From Rhinolophus ferrumequinum (taxonomy: Eukaryota > Chordata > Mammalia > Chiroptera > Rhinolophidae), in the NCBI RefSeq assembly GCF_004115265.2, contig NC_046288.1, positions 42,262,112 to 42,326,111 of the forward strand: a stretch of DNA of 64,000 bases, written 5' to 3'. The notes beneath the pieces were generated by a model. It had not been told where the DNA came from. It did not search any database and worked only from the letters and a program-made list of their open reading frames with translations. Of this stretch, positions 11,217 through 25,300 are shown one piece after another (the first letter of the stretch is position 1; the number at the start of each line of letters is the position of its first letter). The translations under genes were made by a program, and so were the position numbers.

Positions 11217-11380
11217 CCATTTCCCCCAAATAAGACCTAGCCAGAAAATCAGCTCTAATGCATCTTTTGGAGCAAAAATTAAACTATAGTAAAATAAGAC
11301 CGGGTCTTATATTAATTTTTGCCCCAAAAAACGCATTAGAGCTGATGGTCCAGCTAGGTCTTATTTTCGGGGAAACACGG
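11217..11380. mobile_element. Palindromic MITE, TA-flanked (Tc1/mariner-like)
   Basis: A 164-bp element whose two halves are nearly complementary. The left arm begins CCATTTCCCCCAAATAAGACC and the right arm ends GGTCTTATTTTCGGGGAAACACGG. TA at 11215-11216 and 11381-11382 gives the target duplication. No coding capacity. Related to 13375-13667. Superfamily inferred from the TA duplication and inverted ends. Confidence 0.75.
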
Positions 11381-11589
11381 TACTCATTTGGCTTGGACAT
11401 AATTTAGTTCTCTATCGTAGTTTAAGTGACATATGCTCAGTTACTATCTCTAGTATGTCCATCTACTGCGTTAAACTTTCTGAATCATGTCTGTGTAACT
11501 TCATTTCCACCAGAGATCCTTCTGCAGATGGATGTTAATAGATGATGTTTGATAGTAGTGAATTGGTTTTGTTTTTGCTAATATGTAAA

Positions 11590-11775
11590 GAAGGTATGGT
11601 AAAATATAACAGACTTTGAAGTCAAAAGGGCCTGAATTGGATCTTGCTATTATTAGCTGCTCAAAGGCTCCCATTTCTCATCAGTAAAGACTAGAGAGAG
11701 GCTTCCCTATGTGATTGCTGTGAAGAAATGAGATAATATATGCAAAACAGCATAGCCTATGAGACCCTTAATATT
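11590..11775 (+). mobile_element. MIR SINE (diverged)
   Basis: MIR-like order: ACTTTGAAGTCAAAAGGGCCTGAATT, a cytosine-rich middle, then TGATTGCTGTGAAGAAATGAGATAATATATGCAAA. Confidence 0.55.
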
Positions 11776-12324
11776 CATTTCCCCTTCTCCATCTTCTAAA
11801 GAAGCAAAGTTAGGGTCATTCATGCAACACTGCTCTGTTAGGTTTTGTTCATAACAAGATTCTGAACAGTATTGATGGTAACTTATACTTTACAAAGGCC
11901 TAACTGATCATTGTCTAAGGAAACAGCAAGAGGTGAGATCTCATTTCTTCACCACTAAACACTACATTTCGCATAGTATTTAAGATAGCTCATGCCCCTT
12001 TCCCCAGTAATAAAATTAAAATATAATTCAATGCATTAACTTACTCATTCAACAAACATTAATGATTCAACAAGCATTTTCTCATTGCTAAACATAAAAA
12101 ATACTAGGTATGGAGTTAGAACATAACAGGACAGATCTCTACTACTATGGAGTTTACCAAGTTACCTTCAACAGCTACATTCTAGAAGAGAGCCTTGTGC
12201 CAATGGATTGCAACTACATTTCCATTAAATCAATGACAGGACATTAAAAATCAGTGTTCACAGTGACACATATGCGTATTACATGCTGTCAAGTCTGATG
12301 CCAAATAAATACAGTTGGATTTTA
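11776..12324. other. Intergenic DNA past the PPM1K 3' end
   Basis: No gene seen. Around 12040-12180 is a diverged piece of the ancient repeat family also found at 7440. Confidence 0.35.
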
Positions 12325-12345
12325 GAAAGTGCTTAATGCATGTGC

Positions 12346-12351
12346 TTTATT
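12346..12351 (-). terminator. Candidate PPM1K polyadenylation signal
   Basis: AATAAA on the minus strand, the most distal good signal before the sequence changes to repeat-rich intergenic DNA. Usage is inferred. Confidence 0.45.
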
Positions 12352-13374
12352 AAAATGGTGTTATATACACTGAGGTATGTGAATTTAGTCTGTTCACAGT
12401 TACTCTAATACATACATTTAAAACAACAGTCAAAGCAGCAAATATATCAGCTCACTACAGGAAGTGCTATACACCCAAGTAGCACTTTGGTAAATGATAA
12501 AACAAATGTGTACAAGAGCACTTCAGCAGAATTTAAATTAATTTCGGACACACCAAGCTGCTAAATTCTGTACTGGAAGCCAAGGGCAGATGAGTCATTC
12601 TTGGAGGTGGAAGGACTCCATGATTTCACCGCCTGGAACACTCAACATGACCATCAGTGGACCATTTTAACCATCTAATAACCAACCAGTGGGAGCTGCC
12701 AAAGAGTCACGTGTTCTCATTCCAGATGTCAAAAGCCACAGGCAGGTCATCAAAATTAGGCATGTAAAGACATGACTTTTTATTTCTGCTTAAGTCATCC
12801 AGATAAGTGAATCTAGTAAATATAATCAAATGTAATCCAACCAAAAATGTATCACTTTTCAGACATGGGCATATGAACAATCAAAGTGCTAAAGGAAAAT
12901 ACAAGTACATGTTTAACTGTTTGACGCTAAACCTTACTCATTCTTTCCCTCCTCCCTGCCTTGAAGCATTTTCTGTCATATTACCATGAAATTCAATCTT
13001 TGTGCTTTCTTAGAAAGGAAACTAAATGTCCTGTCTGATATTGCAGAGTTAGCATAGGCCTATTTATTCTCTGCCAAGATTCTAAAGAGAAAAAAAAAAA
13101 ATCATATTTCACTTTGAAAAGGTAATTTCTATTTAGATTATATGTTAATAGTTCTTCAAAGTAAATAATTTTTTTAAAAGGTTGGAACTTGAGAAAAGTT
13201 CACATCAGAGAGTACAGAGATTCAAACTGATCCTTCCAAAATGAATTTTTTTTTTTTCAAAAACAAATGCATCTCTTTGACTCACTTAAACAACAAAGAT
13301 CTGTAACAAATGAACAGCTGATGGAAAGCAGGATGGCATTTACTTTTGAATATATAAGTACTTAACAACTTATA

Positions 13375-13667
13375 CTGTGTTTCCCCGAAAATAAGACCTA
13401 GCCGGACCATCTACTTTAATGTGTCTTTTAGAGCAAAAATTAATATAAGACCAGGTCTTATTTTACTATAATATAAGACTGGGTCTTTATAATATAATAT
13501 AATGTAATATAAGACTGGGTCTTTATAATATAATATAATGTAATATAAGACTGGGTCTTTATAATATAATATAATGTAATATAAGACTGGGTCTTATATT
13601 AATTTTTGCTCCAAAAGACGCATTAGAGCTGATGGTCCGGCTAGGTCTTCTTTTCGGGGAAACACAA
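13375..13667. mobile_element. Palindromic MITE with internal 36-bp array
   Basis: Same family as 11217-11380 but 293 bp. It starts CTGTGTTTCCCCGAAAATAAG and ends TTTTCGGGGAAACACAA, with TA at 13373-13374 and 13668-13669. The centre is expanded: AGACTGGGTC recurs with starts of GACTGGG at 13477, 13513, 13549 and 13585, an exact 36-bp period. The arms of about 80-100 bp are complementary, so RNA from either strand could fold into a long hairpin. It lies in the predicted PPM1K 3' UTR. Confidence 0.8.
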
Positions 13668-16201
13668 TAGTTGTGAAAAATCACAATGATTTCAAGATAA
13701 TTTTGCCAGAAAAATTTTGGCAAATAAAGTTTGGCAACATATTTTAGGGGGATGACTTATAGACAACATATAAATGAAAGGCAAACATAAATACAATTGA
13801 TTTAAGTTTAATTACATTTACACCATACCTATACCCACATGGTAATAGTCAAATGGCAAATTCACAGTTATAACTAAAAAACTATATTTAGAACAGCCCT
13901 TTTCTTCCCACTACAATTTGCATAATTCCGAGTAATAGACTTAGAAGCCTAACCACGTATGCTTATCTTTTATGGATTATAATAATCTACAAATTATTCT
14001 TCAACAGTGTAGCTTAAAACACAAACACCAGAATGTTTTATGCCTTAGTCACAGTTGACTGGTTTTGGGTTTTAAAAGCTTTTGAGGTGAAGTAGAGCAA
14101 AGCCCCACCCCTGACCCATACCTACACAACCCTACAAATTCCCTTGTCAAACCTGGCAAACCACTCCAATGCATCAGTGATTCTTAGACCTTTCAACTTG
14201 ATAACACCACTTCCACCCATAGTTTTTAAAGTAAAAAGGGAATAGTGATGTGAAGAATTCAAAACAAAAATGAAACTTACATCTTTAAATGTCATTTTGT
14301 GCTTTAGAGTTTTTGTTTACTTGTTAGTTTGGAAATTCTCCATACTCCTAAGTGTACCTTCTATATTTAAGTTCCAGGACCTGACTCAGAAAAAGCAAGG
14401 AAGTTTTCAAGCTTTCTTAGTCTACATTTGGGTCCTCACTTCTCAGACAACAAATAGGAGACTATGTTCTTTCCTGCAGTGTTTTCTTTCTTTCACCAAA
14501 TTTCCTTGGGGAAAAAAAAACAAACCTGAAATATTTCTTTATCATTTTTCCCCAAGTACAATTCCTGATTAATATAGGCTGGAAAACTCAATATTTATTT
14601 TCTTCCATCCCCAAAAAGGTGAGAAGATGTAAATATGTTGGGCCCTCTTCCTTCTAACAAGCCTTTAAACTTCAAGAAAATAAGTCAACCCTGAAAACTG
14701 AGAGTTGAACTTATATACTACACCAACTTTATCTTTATGCTTTCTTTTGCTGTTGTTTCTACAAATCTCCACCTCATTCTTAACACTCAGTATTTTTCTC
14801 ACATCGTATTATTTTATATGCAAATTACCATATAACAGTGTAGCTTCAACATGCTGGTTCTGTTCCTGGGTTTTCCACATAAGTTATCCACCATAAAATA
14901 TCTCCTACAGCCATTTTTAATCTATTTCCTCATCTGCCACAATAACCATTGGTTCTCCACTATAAAACTGCCCTCAGTTTATCAAGAGATCTTAGGTATA
15001 AACATATCAATAATTTAAAGCTAACTGGTGAAGGAGTTATGCAGGATTGTTCCCTTTAGTTTTCTATTACTTCAAAATATACATATGTACATACACTCAC
15101 ACTTAATAACAAATTTATACTGTCTGCAGAAAGAAACTGCAGATAATTCCAAACACACATTTAGAGATTCACATTTTAACAGCAAACTTACATGCAAATA
15201 TAAGGTAGTATAGTTTTATATTCCCAAATTACATAGCAAGCTGAAATATAGAATGTTTTAATGTTTTAGATTTATCCCTTCTTATGAGTCTTAGAAATAA
15301 GCAAAAAGACATAAACCTCAAGCTACATCTGTAGCAATATCAGTCAATGTGGTATTATTTTTACTGACAATTATCTAACATGCTTACTCTAGAAAGTGAT
15401 ATAAACATACTATATACAAAACATAGAGATAACAAATGCAAACTTTGTGCAAGATACTCGATGCCATTGGTATTTAACTTTATATAGCTTTGACCAAAGG
15501 AATCTTAGCCTGTGCATTTTTTTGATATGAAGGAATAGTCATATCTCTATAGCATTCTTAGCTACAAAACAGGAATGAACTGTGCATCTGGTGCCACAAT
15601 TAAAATCTGTAAGTGCACTGTTTATAAATATGTACATAATTTAGCAGTGGCATATCATCTGAATTAATTTCTTTTACATTGTTGTATTTCCCAGTAAGCA
15701 GTCCAGAATACAAAATATAGTAAGAGAACTGTCTCACACTTACTCCTTGGTACAGTTGTTAAAAATTGAAACACTTGCTGATAATCTACTGGATAGCTGT
15801 CAAAACACTAACTACTCTTGAAGAACTTGAAGACAAGAACCTATTCAAATGAATAAAGAACAAATGTGATCAAAAGAAACGCATAGCTGCCTAAGAGTTT
15901 TAAAAATTAGAAATTTCACACTCAGCAAGTATATCAAAACCACTTTTCATTTGTTCACTTAACTTAGAGAGTCACAATAGCTGAATCACACATATATTTA
16001 TACTATGTACAGTTGAACATAAATATAGTGGGTATTTCTGAAAAACTACTACGTAAATGATTATTAAGTTTCCACTGGTTTGTATACTGATCGAATGAGT
16101 CACAGGCTCTCTCTGGTACAGCTGGCTTTTTTGATCTAATCAGTTTCTTCATACATTTAGTGAAAAACAGTTGCACAGAAACTCAAAGTCCTGGCAAGCC
16201 A

Positions 16202-16333
16202 TCAGGCCCATCGTCCACTGGAGGCAAAGCTTCTGCTGAACGAGAAGCTGATTTCGGAGTTCTTGTATTTTCCCCAAGCACCAAAAGGCACTACTACTGC
16301 AGTACTGTTATCTTCAGCTCCATACTGTATTGC
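16202..16333 (-). CDS. PPM1K: PPM1K last coding exon (residues 330-372)
   Basis: 132 bp including the TGA. Encodes [20 protein letters not shown], with metal ligand D337, and ends SFASSGRWA. Acceptor CCTTGCAG. The 3' UTR continues in the same exon. Confidence 0.95.
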   Translation of the reverse strand, partial: AIQYGAEDNSTAVVVPFGAWGKYKNSEISFSFSRSFASSGRWA

Positions 16334-19300
16334 CTGCAAGGTTTGGAAGGAAGGAAGAAAAAAACACTGGAAATTAGAGAGTCTCTACAAAGAGAAATCA
16401 TCCTTCCTCTGGAAGGTCAAACTGATATAACACAGTTACTAACCCAATTATGTCACAATGGTTTGTGATCCTTTTTTTACTTCTTTTGGTTTGTGATTCT
16501 TTCACCATGTATCAATGCCCACACAGTTTATTAGATTGCACATAGAATAATAGATGATCCAAAACAACCATATTAATGATATTCCACCGTAGCGATTTTG
16601 GCAATGGAAACACTGGTGAACTAAGGTATAAGATATGCAGCTCCAGAAGAAGAAAATAACATGTAAAGCATTTGGCATAGGGACTAATACAAGGTAAAGA
16701 CTCAGTCAGTGTTAGTCCTTACCTAGCAATTCTGCTTCTAGGAATTTAGCCTAAAGAAATAATTACCTAAAGAAGTGGATGTGTATGAAGGTGTAACTAC
16801 AAGAAAGGTTATCATGCTCCCTACAAAATGGAAAAAGTGGCATAAACTAAATTTTCTATAGTAGAACTGTAAATCAATTTCAGGAACTAATTCAAACAGC
16901 AAATGATACAGTCAGCATTTTAAGTACTTGGGATTATACTTAACAGCAACTATATTTCAAAAGACCTTCACAGCCTGAGGCAGAAACTGTGAAGAAAATG
17001 GTTGATAAACATATCTGAAGTAAAAAGTCTCAAAAACTAAAATATTTTACAAACTAAAAGAAAAAAATGTGCAATATCAAGTAAAGTACTAATATACTAA
17101 ATATATAGGGAGTTCTTATAATGACCATGAAAAAGACAAACATGCCTATAAGATAATGGAAAAAACAAGCTATACACAGACAAGAAATACAAGCTATAAA
17201 ACGTGCTAGTAAAAAGTGTAAATTGGAATAATATTTCTGGAGGGCAATTTGGCAAACTAATTAAGAGCTTTAGAAAACTATGTATTCTTAACCTAGCAAT
17301 TTTACTTCTAAGACTTGAACCTAAAAAATAATACCTGAAGAAAACAGATATGCACAAATAGATATAAAAATGTTTATGATAGTGCTCCCCTTATAATATG
17401 GAAAAGTGAACATAAATTAAATTTGCTGATTAGGGTAACTGTTAAATGAATTATGGTAAACTAATATAGCGGAATACTATGCAATCATTAATAAATATCA
17501 TTGCCATCGTAAACTAGAACACACGTATCTTAAGACAGGTAAATGAAATTAGGAAAACTTGATCATCCATAGAACTGGGCTCATTTCCTTAATCTCATGA
17601 ATACACCTAGTAACCAAGTGAGTAAATTCATGCTTGCCCATTTTATTTTCATGCAAATAATGCTTTTTATATTCTTTTATAACGTTTTAACTCTTTCGCT
17701 GTGTTAATTGATTTCAAGTTTTTTTCAAAATGTGTCAGAAATCCACAAAAACAACACAAAGTTGGTATTTTGACTATTTTATTCATTTAATAATAACAAT
17801 TTGAGCTGTTTTGTATATAAATGACAGTATTTCCTATTGTTATTCATTCTTGAAAAACAGAGAAACATAGAAAAATGTATATCTGCTTTCCTAAACTTCC
17901 TTTCTGGAAGTTTCCATCTGCAGTCAGCGGATGGAAATATTTATTTGGATATATCTGACCGTCTCAGCAAAAGGATTTTAAGTAATGTCTTATATCTTAA
18001 TTACAAATATTACCATTGAAAACTTTGGGCCTTATACTTGAAACTGATATGAAATAATATTGAATGTCAGCTGTAATTGAAAAATAAATAAATAAAATTA
18101 AAAAGTGTAAAAAAAAAGTTTGGGCCAAATTTGGCTTCAGAATTAAACATGTAAAAATCAGGAAATGCAAAAAATAGCTGTTGAATTAAAACTGTGCCTC
18201 TAATGATCAGTGATGGCTACAAGTTAAAAGAGCTATCTGTCCATACAGAGTATTAAATGACACATAGAAACTTTACATTTTCTCTACTTGGTATTATCAA
18301 TCTTGCAAATTTTAGCTCTGACTGACACAGTGATGCATAACATATCCATACACCTTTTTGTATTTGTTTCACACACCCATTCTCAAAAACCAGAGTCTAC
18401 TGTGCTATAGTGTTCCTATATTGGGTAATTACTGGGAACAGTCAAACGGTTAGAGTTGGGAACTTGGCTGATTGAAGCCCAACCAACAACTATTCCGCAG
18501 CATACACCTAATTAGTTTTGTGATCTTGAATAAAAGTTACTACTTACTACTTCTCTGCCTCTGTGCCTCAGTTTTCCTCATCCATGAAAAAAGGATAATA
18601 CTAGCTCCAACCTCAGAGGGTTATATTGTGTGATTACGTAAGTCAAATATGTATCAACAGAAGAGTGTCTGACACATAGTAAGGAATATATTAGTATTCA
18701 TTATTATTATTTACTGTTGCTGTTACTATTATTTCAAGATGTGTACAAAGCCAGAAAAAAAACAGCACATTTCCTTGGCATACTTCTTTTACTTAACTAC
18801 GTGAGAGAATTGTACAAATTTTTTAATTGGTAATTCTATGGAGTCAAGTGTAAAATTCATTGTCATACTGAAGCTAAAACACAAGATTTCAAAGAAACCT
18901 CAAGCCTGTTGTGGCCTGTTCAGGCTACACCAAAATCTGCACCTGTGTTTGTCCTCCTCTCCTCCCCCACTTGGGACTTTTGTAGCAGAAGCTCTGCTGT
19001 GTCACCTGTTCAGTCACTGCGTGGGCTGCTTCACGAGGGTCATGGCACTGATTGACAAAGTTACAAATCTCCTGACTATTCACCATGAAGTTAATTCCAT
19101 CTGTGGTGAGGACTAGGAAGCTGTCATCAGCATGATGGAGCTGCAATCAGAACCACATGCACAGGATTATAAACTACACTTGACCTTAGGATAATCCTCA
19201 CAACTCGAAGATTGTCTCTGTTTGCTGAGTGGTCATCTGTGTTTAACAGCTTGTAGACAAAACAAAGTGAAAATGGAAGGCCTGTATTTAGGGGAAAAGC

Positions 19301-22300
19301 AGCAATATTTAGGATCAACCACCGAGGACAGACCTAACAATTACTTAGTGACACCACAAAGGAAGTAGCCAGCCAGCCAAATTCAAGAGGCAGCAAGATA
19401 TAATGGTTGAGAGCACTGTCTCTGGAGCCAAGTTTCCTGGGTTTGAGACCTGCTTCAATTTTTCAGCTAAGTTGAACTCAATATGCTCCAGATTTGTTTT
19501 CTTTGTAAAATGAGGAACAGAGCCTGGCACACACTAAATCCTATACAGTGGTACCTCAGTTTTCGAATGTAATCCACGATCTCTGAAACATTCGAAAACA
19601 GCCGACAGCTAGGTCTCAGAATCTTGCACTCAGGGGAAGCTGTGCGACATATTCGACTTCTGAGTAGTGTCCGAAAACCGAAGCATTTACTTCCGGTTTA
19701 CGGCATTCATAAACCAAAATGTTCGTCAACGGAGATGTTCGAAAACCAAGGCACTACTGTACTAGTACTTATTAGATAAAATGAATATAAATGGGCTGTC
19801 TATAAGACAGGAAACCATTTTAATTAATGTTTGCTGCCATTATTGGAAGCCTGTACTACACTCTAGTACCAGGCACAAGAGTAGGACAGGGGTTGCAGAG
19901 AGCGAAGTGATGGCTCACGACTGGATGTGTCCTGGGGGAACATTAATGTGAGTAGCATGCAAAGGATGTCACAGAACTAGAGGAGGGATTATGATTCAGC
20001 TTGGTGGAAAAGGGAAGGCAGGGTCAGCCTCCAAGTGGAGGTGACACTTAAATGATCGGGTGCAGGTGAGAAAGGCGGAGAGCCTTCCACCAGAATTCCA
20101 CAGCAGGGTGAAACAAACAAAAACCAAACACGTCATCATACATGAGGTCTGGAAGGTAGTATCTTATTTTGTCTGCAAAGTTTATCTTTCCATTAATTAC
20201 TCCCTTTTAAAAGTCATTTTGGCTTCATTTAAGGCTTCCAAGAAAGCCTGAAGCGGGAGACAATCTTGCATTCATTCCCTGTGTGTATCGCAGGTGTTTT
20301 CAAGTCCTCTCTTACCTTAATCCTCTTTGTTTCAGGTTCTGCTATCACACCACTTCTTTTCAGATCCAAATCTCCAAGACTCCTTGTCATAGCAAGTCTG
20401 CCATTCACATGAGGCTGTCCCAGACTATTCCAAGCTATAAAACCACCACATTTCTTGATCCTGGTCAAAAAAAGTGAAGACTATGATGTGATATCCAGAA
20501 AACCAAGGCACGGTTTGCTGATCACTCAGCAAACAGAGACAACTTAAACTTAAGCATGAAATGAGTTTAAAATGCAAGGTTTCATTTCTATGAACTATAT
20601 ATAAACAACATCCTCGTTAAATGATCGATCAGCAGGAGGTGGTACCTTTCTTTTTCATCTTTTCTTTCTGGAGTATGGTCAGTGGTCAGCTTCATGGGTT
20701 TTCCTTTTCTACACAGAATAGCCCGGCTATCCCCAACACTGGCTACAACCAGTTCAATACCATCTCTCAACAGGGCTACTGTTGCAGTAGTCCCAGATGT
20801 CAGAAAGGTTGCTGTAAACATTATGAAAAAGAGTACAAGTTACTGCAAGTTAAATGATTGGATACAAAATTCTCATTACAAAATAAAACACAGGCATGTC
20901 AAACTAATGCTGAAATGTGTCATTTTAATTTAACTAGATCTATGCAAATAAAATGCAAATGAACTATGTAAGAAAGAACATGCAGAGAAAGAAGTGTTTA
21001 ATTCAGTAACAAGGCTCCATGCAAACAGAAAATGTTACTATCCTAATTTAGTAAATAACTCATCACTGTCTCCAAATGGCTTCTGTTTGTATCACGTAGA
21101 GCTGACATGAACTTACAATTATTATCACGACACCTTTGTGTATACATCAGTTGTCAGGATTAAAAGTATTGTATTTTAATTAGATGGGTTAATATGGTAG
21201 GGTGACTTAGGTCTACTGAGTCCATTCAGGCAAGCTGACTTTCTATAATCTATGGACTCAGAAGGTTTTCTCTTCCGTTTCTTATTCCCATTCTGTAAAA
21301 GTATCATTAGTTAAAGTCTAAGCAAGATATGCTAAAGGCATATCATTTGCTCTTCAAGTACTGTATTTTATATTCTTTCCTTCGATAGCTGTTTTCATTT
21401 TACAAACGTTAAAAAAGTCCTAAAAAAGGCTCACATTCTTTCCTGTTTATCTTTGTTGAGCCCAGACATGAAACAAAGTTACAGCCATCATTAGATTAGG
21501 AGAATATTTAGGGGCAAGGGATGAAATTCCTTCTAGTTTCCCATAAACTTGGTGTAGTTAACACTTCTATAGCTCCAGAAGGATCTAACACAATCAGGAC
21601 AGTACTGCCAAGTGCTACTCCTGTGGTCATGCCCTGGGCCCAGAACGTTCTGAGAATGTTAATTTTTTTTCTGACAATAACAAATAAAATTAAATATTAC
21701 TTGGCTTGAGGTCACCACTATTTATTTCCTCCATCCAATGCAAACTGCATTTTTGCATCTTCTTTTGAATTATTCTAACAGTATCTGCCTTCAGTTCTTT
21801 ACCACTTGTTAAAAAAATTTAAGATGCATTGAGCCTTGCTAAAGTGAGAATACAGTGTAGGTGTGGGCTAAAAGGTAAAGCAAATTGGAAGAAATTGGAA
21901 AAAAAGAATAACTTATTTAAAGCAGGCATTGTTTCCCATAACACGGTTAATTCTTTAAATCAACCAAAAAATATTCAGGTGATCAACCAAAGATGATTGA
22001 CTTCAAAAGCAGATTTAAGAAAAATAAAGTGCTATTGATTTGACTGATTGAGGCTCAATCTTTCCAATCTTTTTTTTAATAGATAATTTTAAAAACTTTA
22101 CCAGTAATGCATTTTGGAAAGATATATATATTTTCCAATCAGTATATTAAAATGCCTGTTTTAATTAGAAAAGTAAAATGGAGAAACATGAATAAACCCC
22201 ACTTAATCTTTTATATCCATGCTGAATTTACTTTACTGAGAAATAGCATTTATACTTCTATCTTCCCATTTATCTCGATTTTGGAACTGTTTCACCAAAG

Positions 22301-25300
22301 CAATAATACCTAGGCAATGCGAAAATATATTTGTCAATGTATAACAAATGTTTTAGCGTTAAATATCAGTAATATTTACATTACAAATGTTAACTTTTGA
22401 GTTTTCCAAAACACAATACAATGGACTCGTGCCAGTTTAACCACTCCCTATTTTCAAATGATTGGAAGAGCCAGGCAAGAGAACACAGGCATTCACTCAG
22501 ATGCTACCTGTCCAGGGAGTTCAGTATTCCTGTTCTTTGTTTGAACTGTCAGCATCGACTTTTTTACAAGAGGTTTTTAATTGGATGCATCAAAAGAGTT
22601 CTAATTTCATAAATGAAAATTTCAAGTTTAACTGTTCAGGATTATAATTCATGGCTCTGCCACTTCAGAATTTGAAAGAGTATGAATTTTTACCATTCCA
22701 ACTTGACAGTTCCAAAATCTCAGGATTTATGGGAAAGTTCTCAAAACTAACTGTTGGTTCTAGTTTGCCAAGCGTCTTAGACTATAAATATTAAATTAGC
22801 ATTTATTTTCATTTAACATTTAACAGAGAAGTAAAAATTCTCACTTTTTGCCCTAACAACAAAACTATATAAAACTAAGACATCTTTCAATAAGTTCTTA
22901 ACACTCACTGGACATTTTCTACTGCAAGTCATCTCAACTAATGGGACAAAGAGGATGTGGGAACCTTCCAGTAGTCCAGGCTAGGAACCGCTGGACTCCT
23001 TCACCTGGGACAAAATTAAGCAGATCTCTCTTTCCACTGAAGCCCAGCATATAGTGTCCACGGGCTCCAGGTCTAGAGCTGCTGACCAGGCACAGTTCTC
23101 TGCCACAAATAACACGCACAGAGGCAAATAGGAAATTCACCCAGGAATTGTGCTCAAACATTACAAACCTGCAACACAGGGGAAGGCAGAGAAAGAGCTG
23201 CAAAATATGGGGAAGGATTTTCATTTTGGTGATAATTTCACTCGCAAATTATATAATATTCCAGGAGATGCCAAATCAAAGATTCGAAAGCTCAGTTTGC
23301 CCAAGTTGGTGGTATTTTGTAGTTGAGTCTATTTTTCATCACAGAGTAATACTTCTTAGTTTTGTGACTTCCCAAAGTAGGAAAAACTATATATAAACAC
23401 AGGGGCACCAAAACACATATGCGGTGATAGAGACATATATCTACATACTCTCACAAAGACACATATCTACACACTCTCTTTTACACACACACTCACTCAC
23501 TTGAAGAGTAGTAAATCAGTACCTTTATTGAGTTGAAAAAAATGCACTGTATATTCATTTGGTAGCGATTTCAGAATTGTCCCAATAACAGAAGGGAAAA
23601 TTCACAAGTATAGCACTGAATATTTGTCGTATCTGACAAGCAGTACATAGTTGGAGAGGATGTGAACTACAGTATACCACCAAATTACTGGAGAAATCAA
23701 AGCACGTCCTATATCAGATACAAGGAGTAACACACTTGTTATGGTGCTCAATGTAGGATTTAATAGCTAGAAGCTATTTTTTGAGTGGATGGTTGATTTA
23801 ATTGTTTAAATAAAGGATAACAAAGCTCTTGAGTTCTAATGCATGTTTATAATTTTATGTAATTCATAAAAATGGGTGTTTCTGCAGCTCTCTCTTCCCT
23901 CCAGTGTTGCAGGTCGACATATCAAAAGAAAAATGATCGAGATTTCAAATGGCAACAGAAAGAGTAAAAGCTATACTTTTCAAAGTATAACCCCCACCTC
24001 CCTCCGGTAAGTATTCAACTGTGTAAACAGCAGTTTGAATAAACCAACGCAGTTTCAATGTGTTAAAAATGGGTATTCCAGACATGTATGACTCATGACC
24101 CCCAAAATCAAAGTGAAGAGCTGAAAGTAGACACAGAGCAATAAGAATCTCTCTTCAATACTATCCCTATTTTTTTTTTTTTTTTTTTATCTTTTGGCTA
24201 CTCCTAGCATAAGGATACTAAAAAATGCTGCGTTTCTAACACTGGTTGTTTTGTAATTTAATTCTTCCATAAAGAGATCACAAAATACGAAGAGCATGGA
24301 AGTTTCCGATGAGACTCACAATGTTGTCACCATCTCCAACTCTGAATGTCAGAGCAAGTCTTCTCTTTTTTATCCATTTGTCTCTTGAGAAGTTTTGTTG
24401 CTTTCAAACCTTAAGCAATCTAGAAACACTTTGAAGAGTTTATAGCATATATAGGATTATAATCTAATTTTACACTGTCTGGTTTTAAGTGACAATTTGT
24501 TCATAAGCAATAGACTAATGGAATACCATTTGAATTTACTGGCTGGTTAATTATAAAAATACACATGACTGGTATAAGTTGAATACAAAAATATTCAAAG
24601 ATAATTATGAAATTAGTTATTTGTAAATAAGGGTAAATTCAAAATTTATCAACAACAAATCAATAAAAATAGCTGGCAATTCCTTAGGGGCAAGATTCTT
24701 GCCCTTTCTTGATATGTGGCATTCTGATTTTCTCCTCAAACTACCCCCAGTTTAAGCTAAAATAGTAAATATTTTAAATGCTAATTTGAAGTACTTTATG
24801 CAGATGTGACAGCATTGGACTAGAGTCTTGAAAAGATGAGAATGTTTTATTTTCATTTTATTATTTTCACTTTCTCTTAAGAAAGCTAATACAGTATGAT
24901 GGAGGGACACTCCTCCCATTTATACCTGAAATTCCACCATTAGTGATTCATTTCTATGGTTTAACCAATCTTTTTTCGTTTTCCCTACTTAAATTCAAAT
25001 CCACTCAGGAGTGATAACTCATTAAAATAAAAACATCCTATTACTAATTTGGTTAAATCAGCTATAGGATAATCATGGAATAAATTATAATCACTTTGGT
25101 GAGAACGGGCAGGCAGTGCAGATTTAGTTCAGTTTGAGTAACTTCCAGATTCTATGCAGGGTGAACAATGGAGATCCAAACCGAATAAGCATGGTCCCTA
25201 TTTGCAAGCTACTCACAGGAAGGGTTCAAGGAGGGAGAATGGGTCTGATGGTGAAAGAAACTGGAGAGAGCAAACTGTAGTTACTTCACAATTTAATTTA

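Larger units (their letters stand above)
12325..16201 (-). other. PPM1K: PPM1K 3' UTR (predicted)
   Basis: Downstream of the PPM1K stop codon, about 3.9 kb of A/T-rich sequence runs without recognisable exons to a strong AATAAA followed by GCACATGC (minus strand, 12351 down to 12346); cleavage is expected about 15-25 bases further. Other AATAAA sites on the minus strand near 14595, 13068 and 12780 could give shorter 3' UTRs. The 3' end is a prediction. A palindromic MITE with a 36-bp array (13375-13667) sits inside it. Confidence 0.5.
16334..19005 (-). other. PPM1K intron 6
   Basis: A 2.7-kb intron. It holds two L1M-type fragments (about 16720-16930 and 17215-17560, plus orientation) and a MIR at 18465-18730; otherwise A/T-rich. 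Confidence 0.85.
19141..20315 (-). other. PPM1K intron 5
   Basis: A 1.2-kb intron holding a MIR (19390-19540) and a TA-flanked MITE (19546-19759). Confidence 0.85.
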
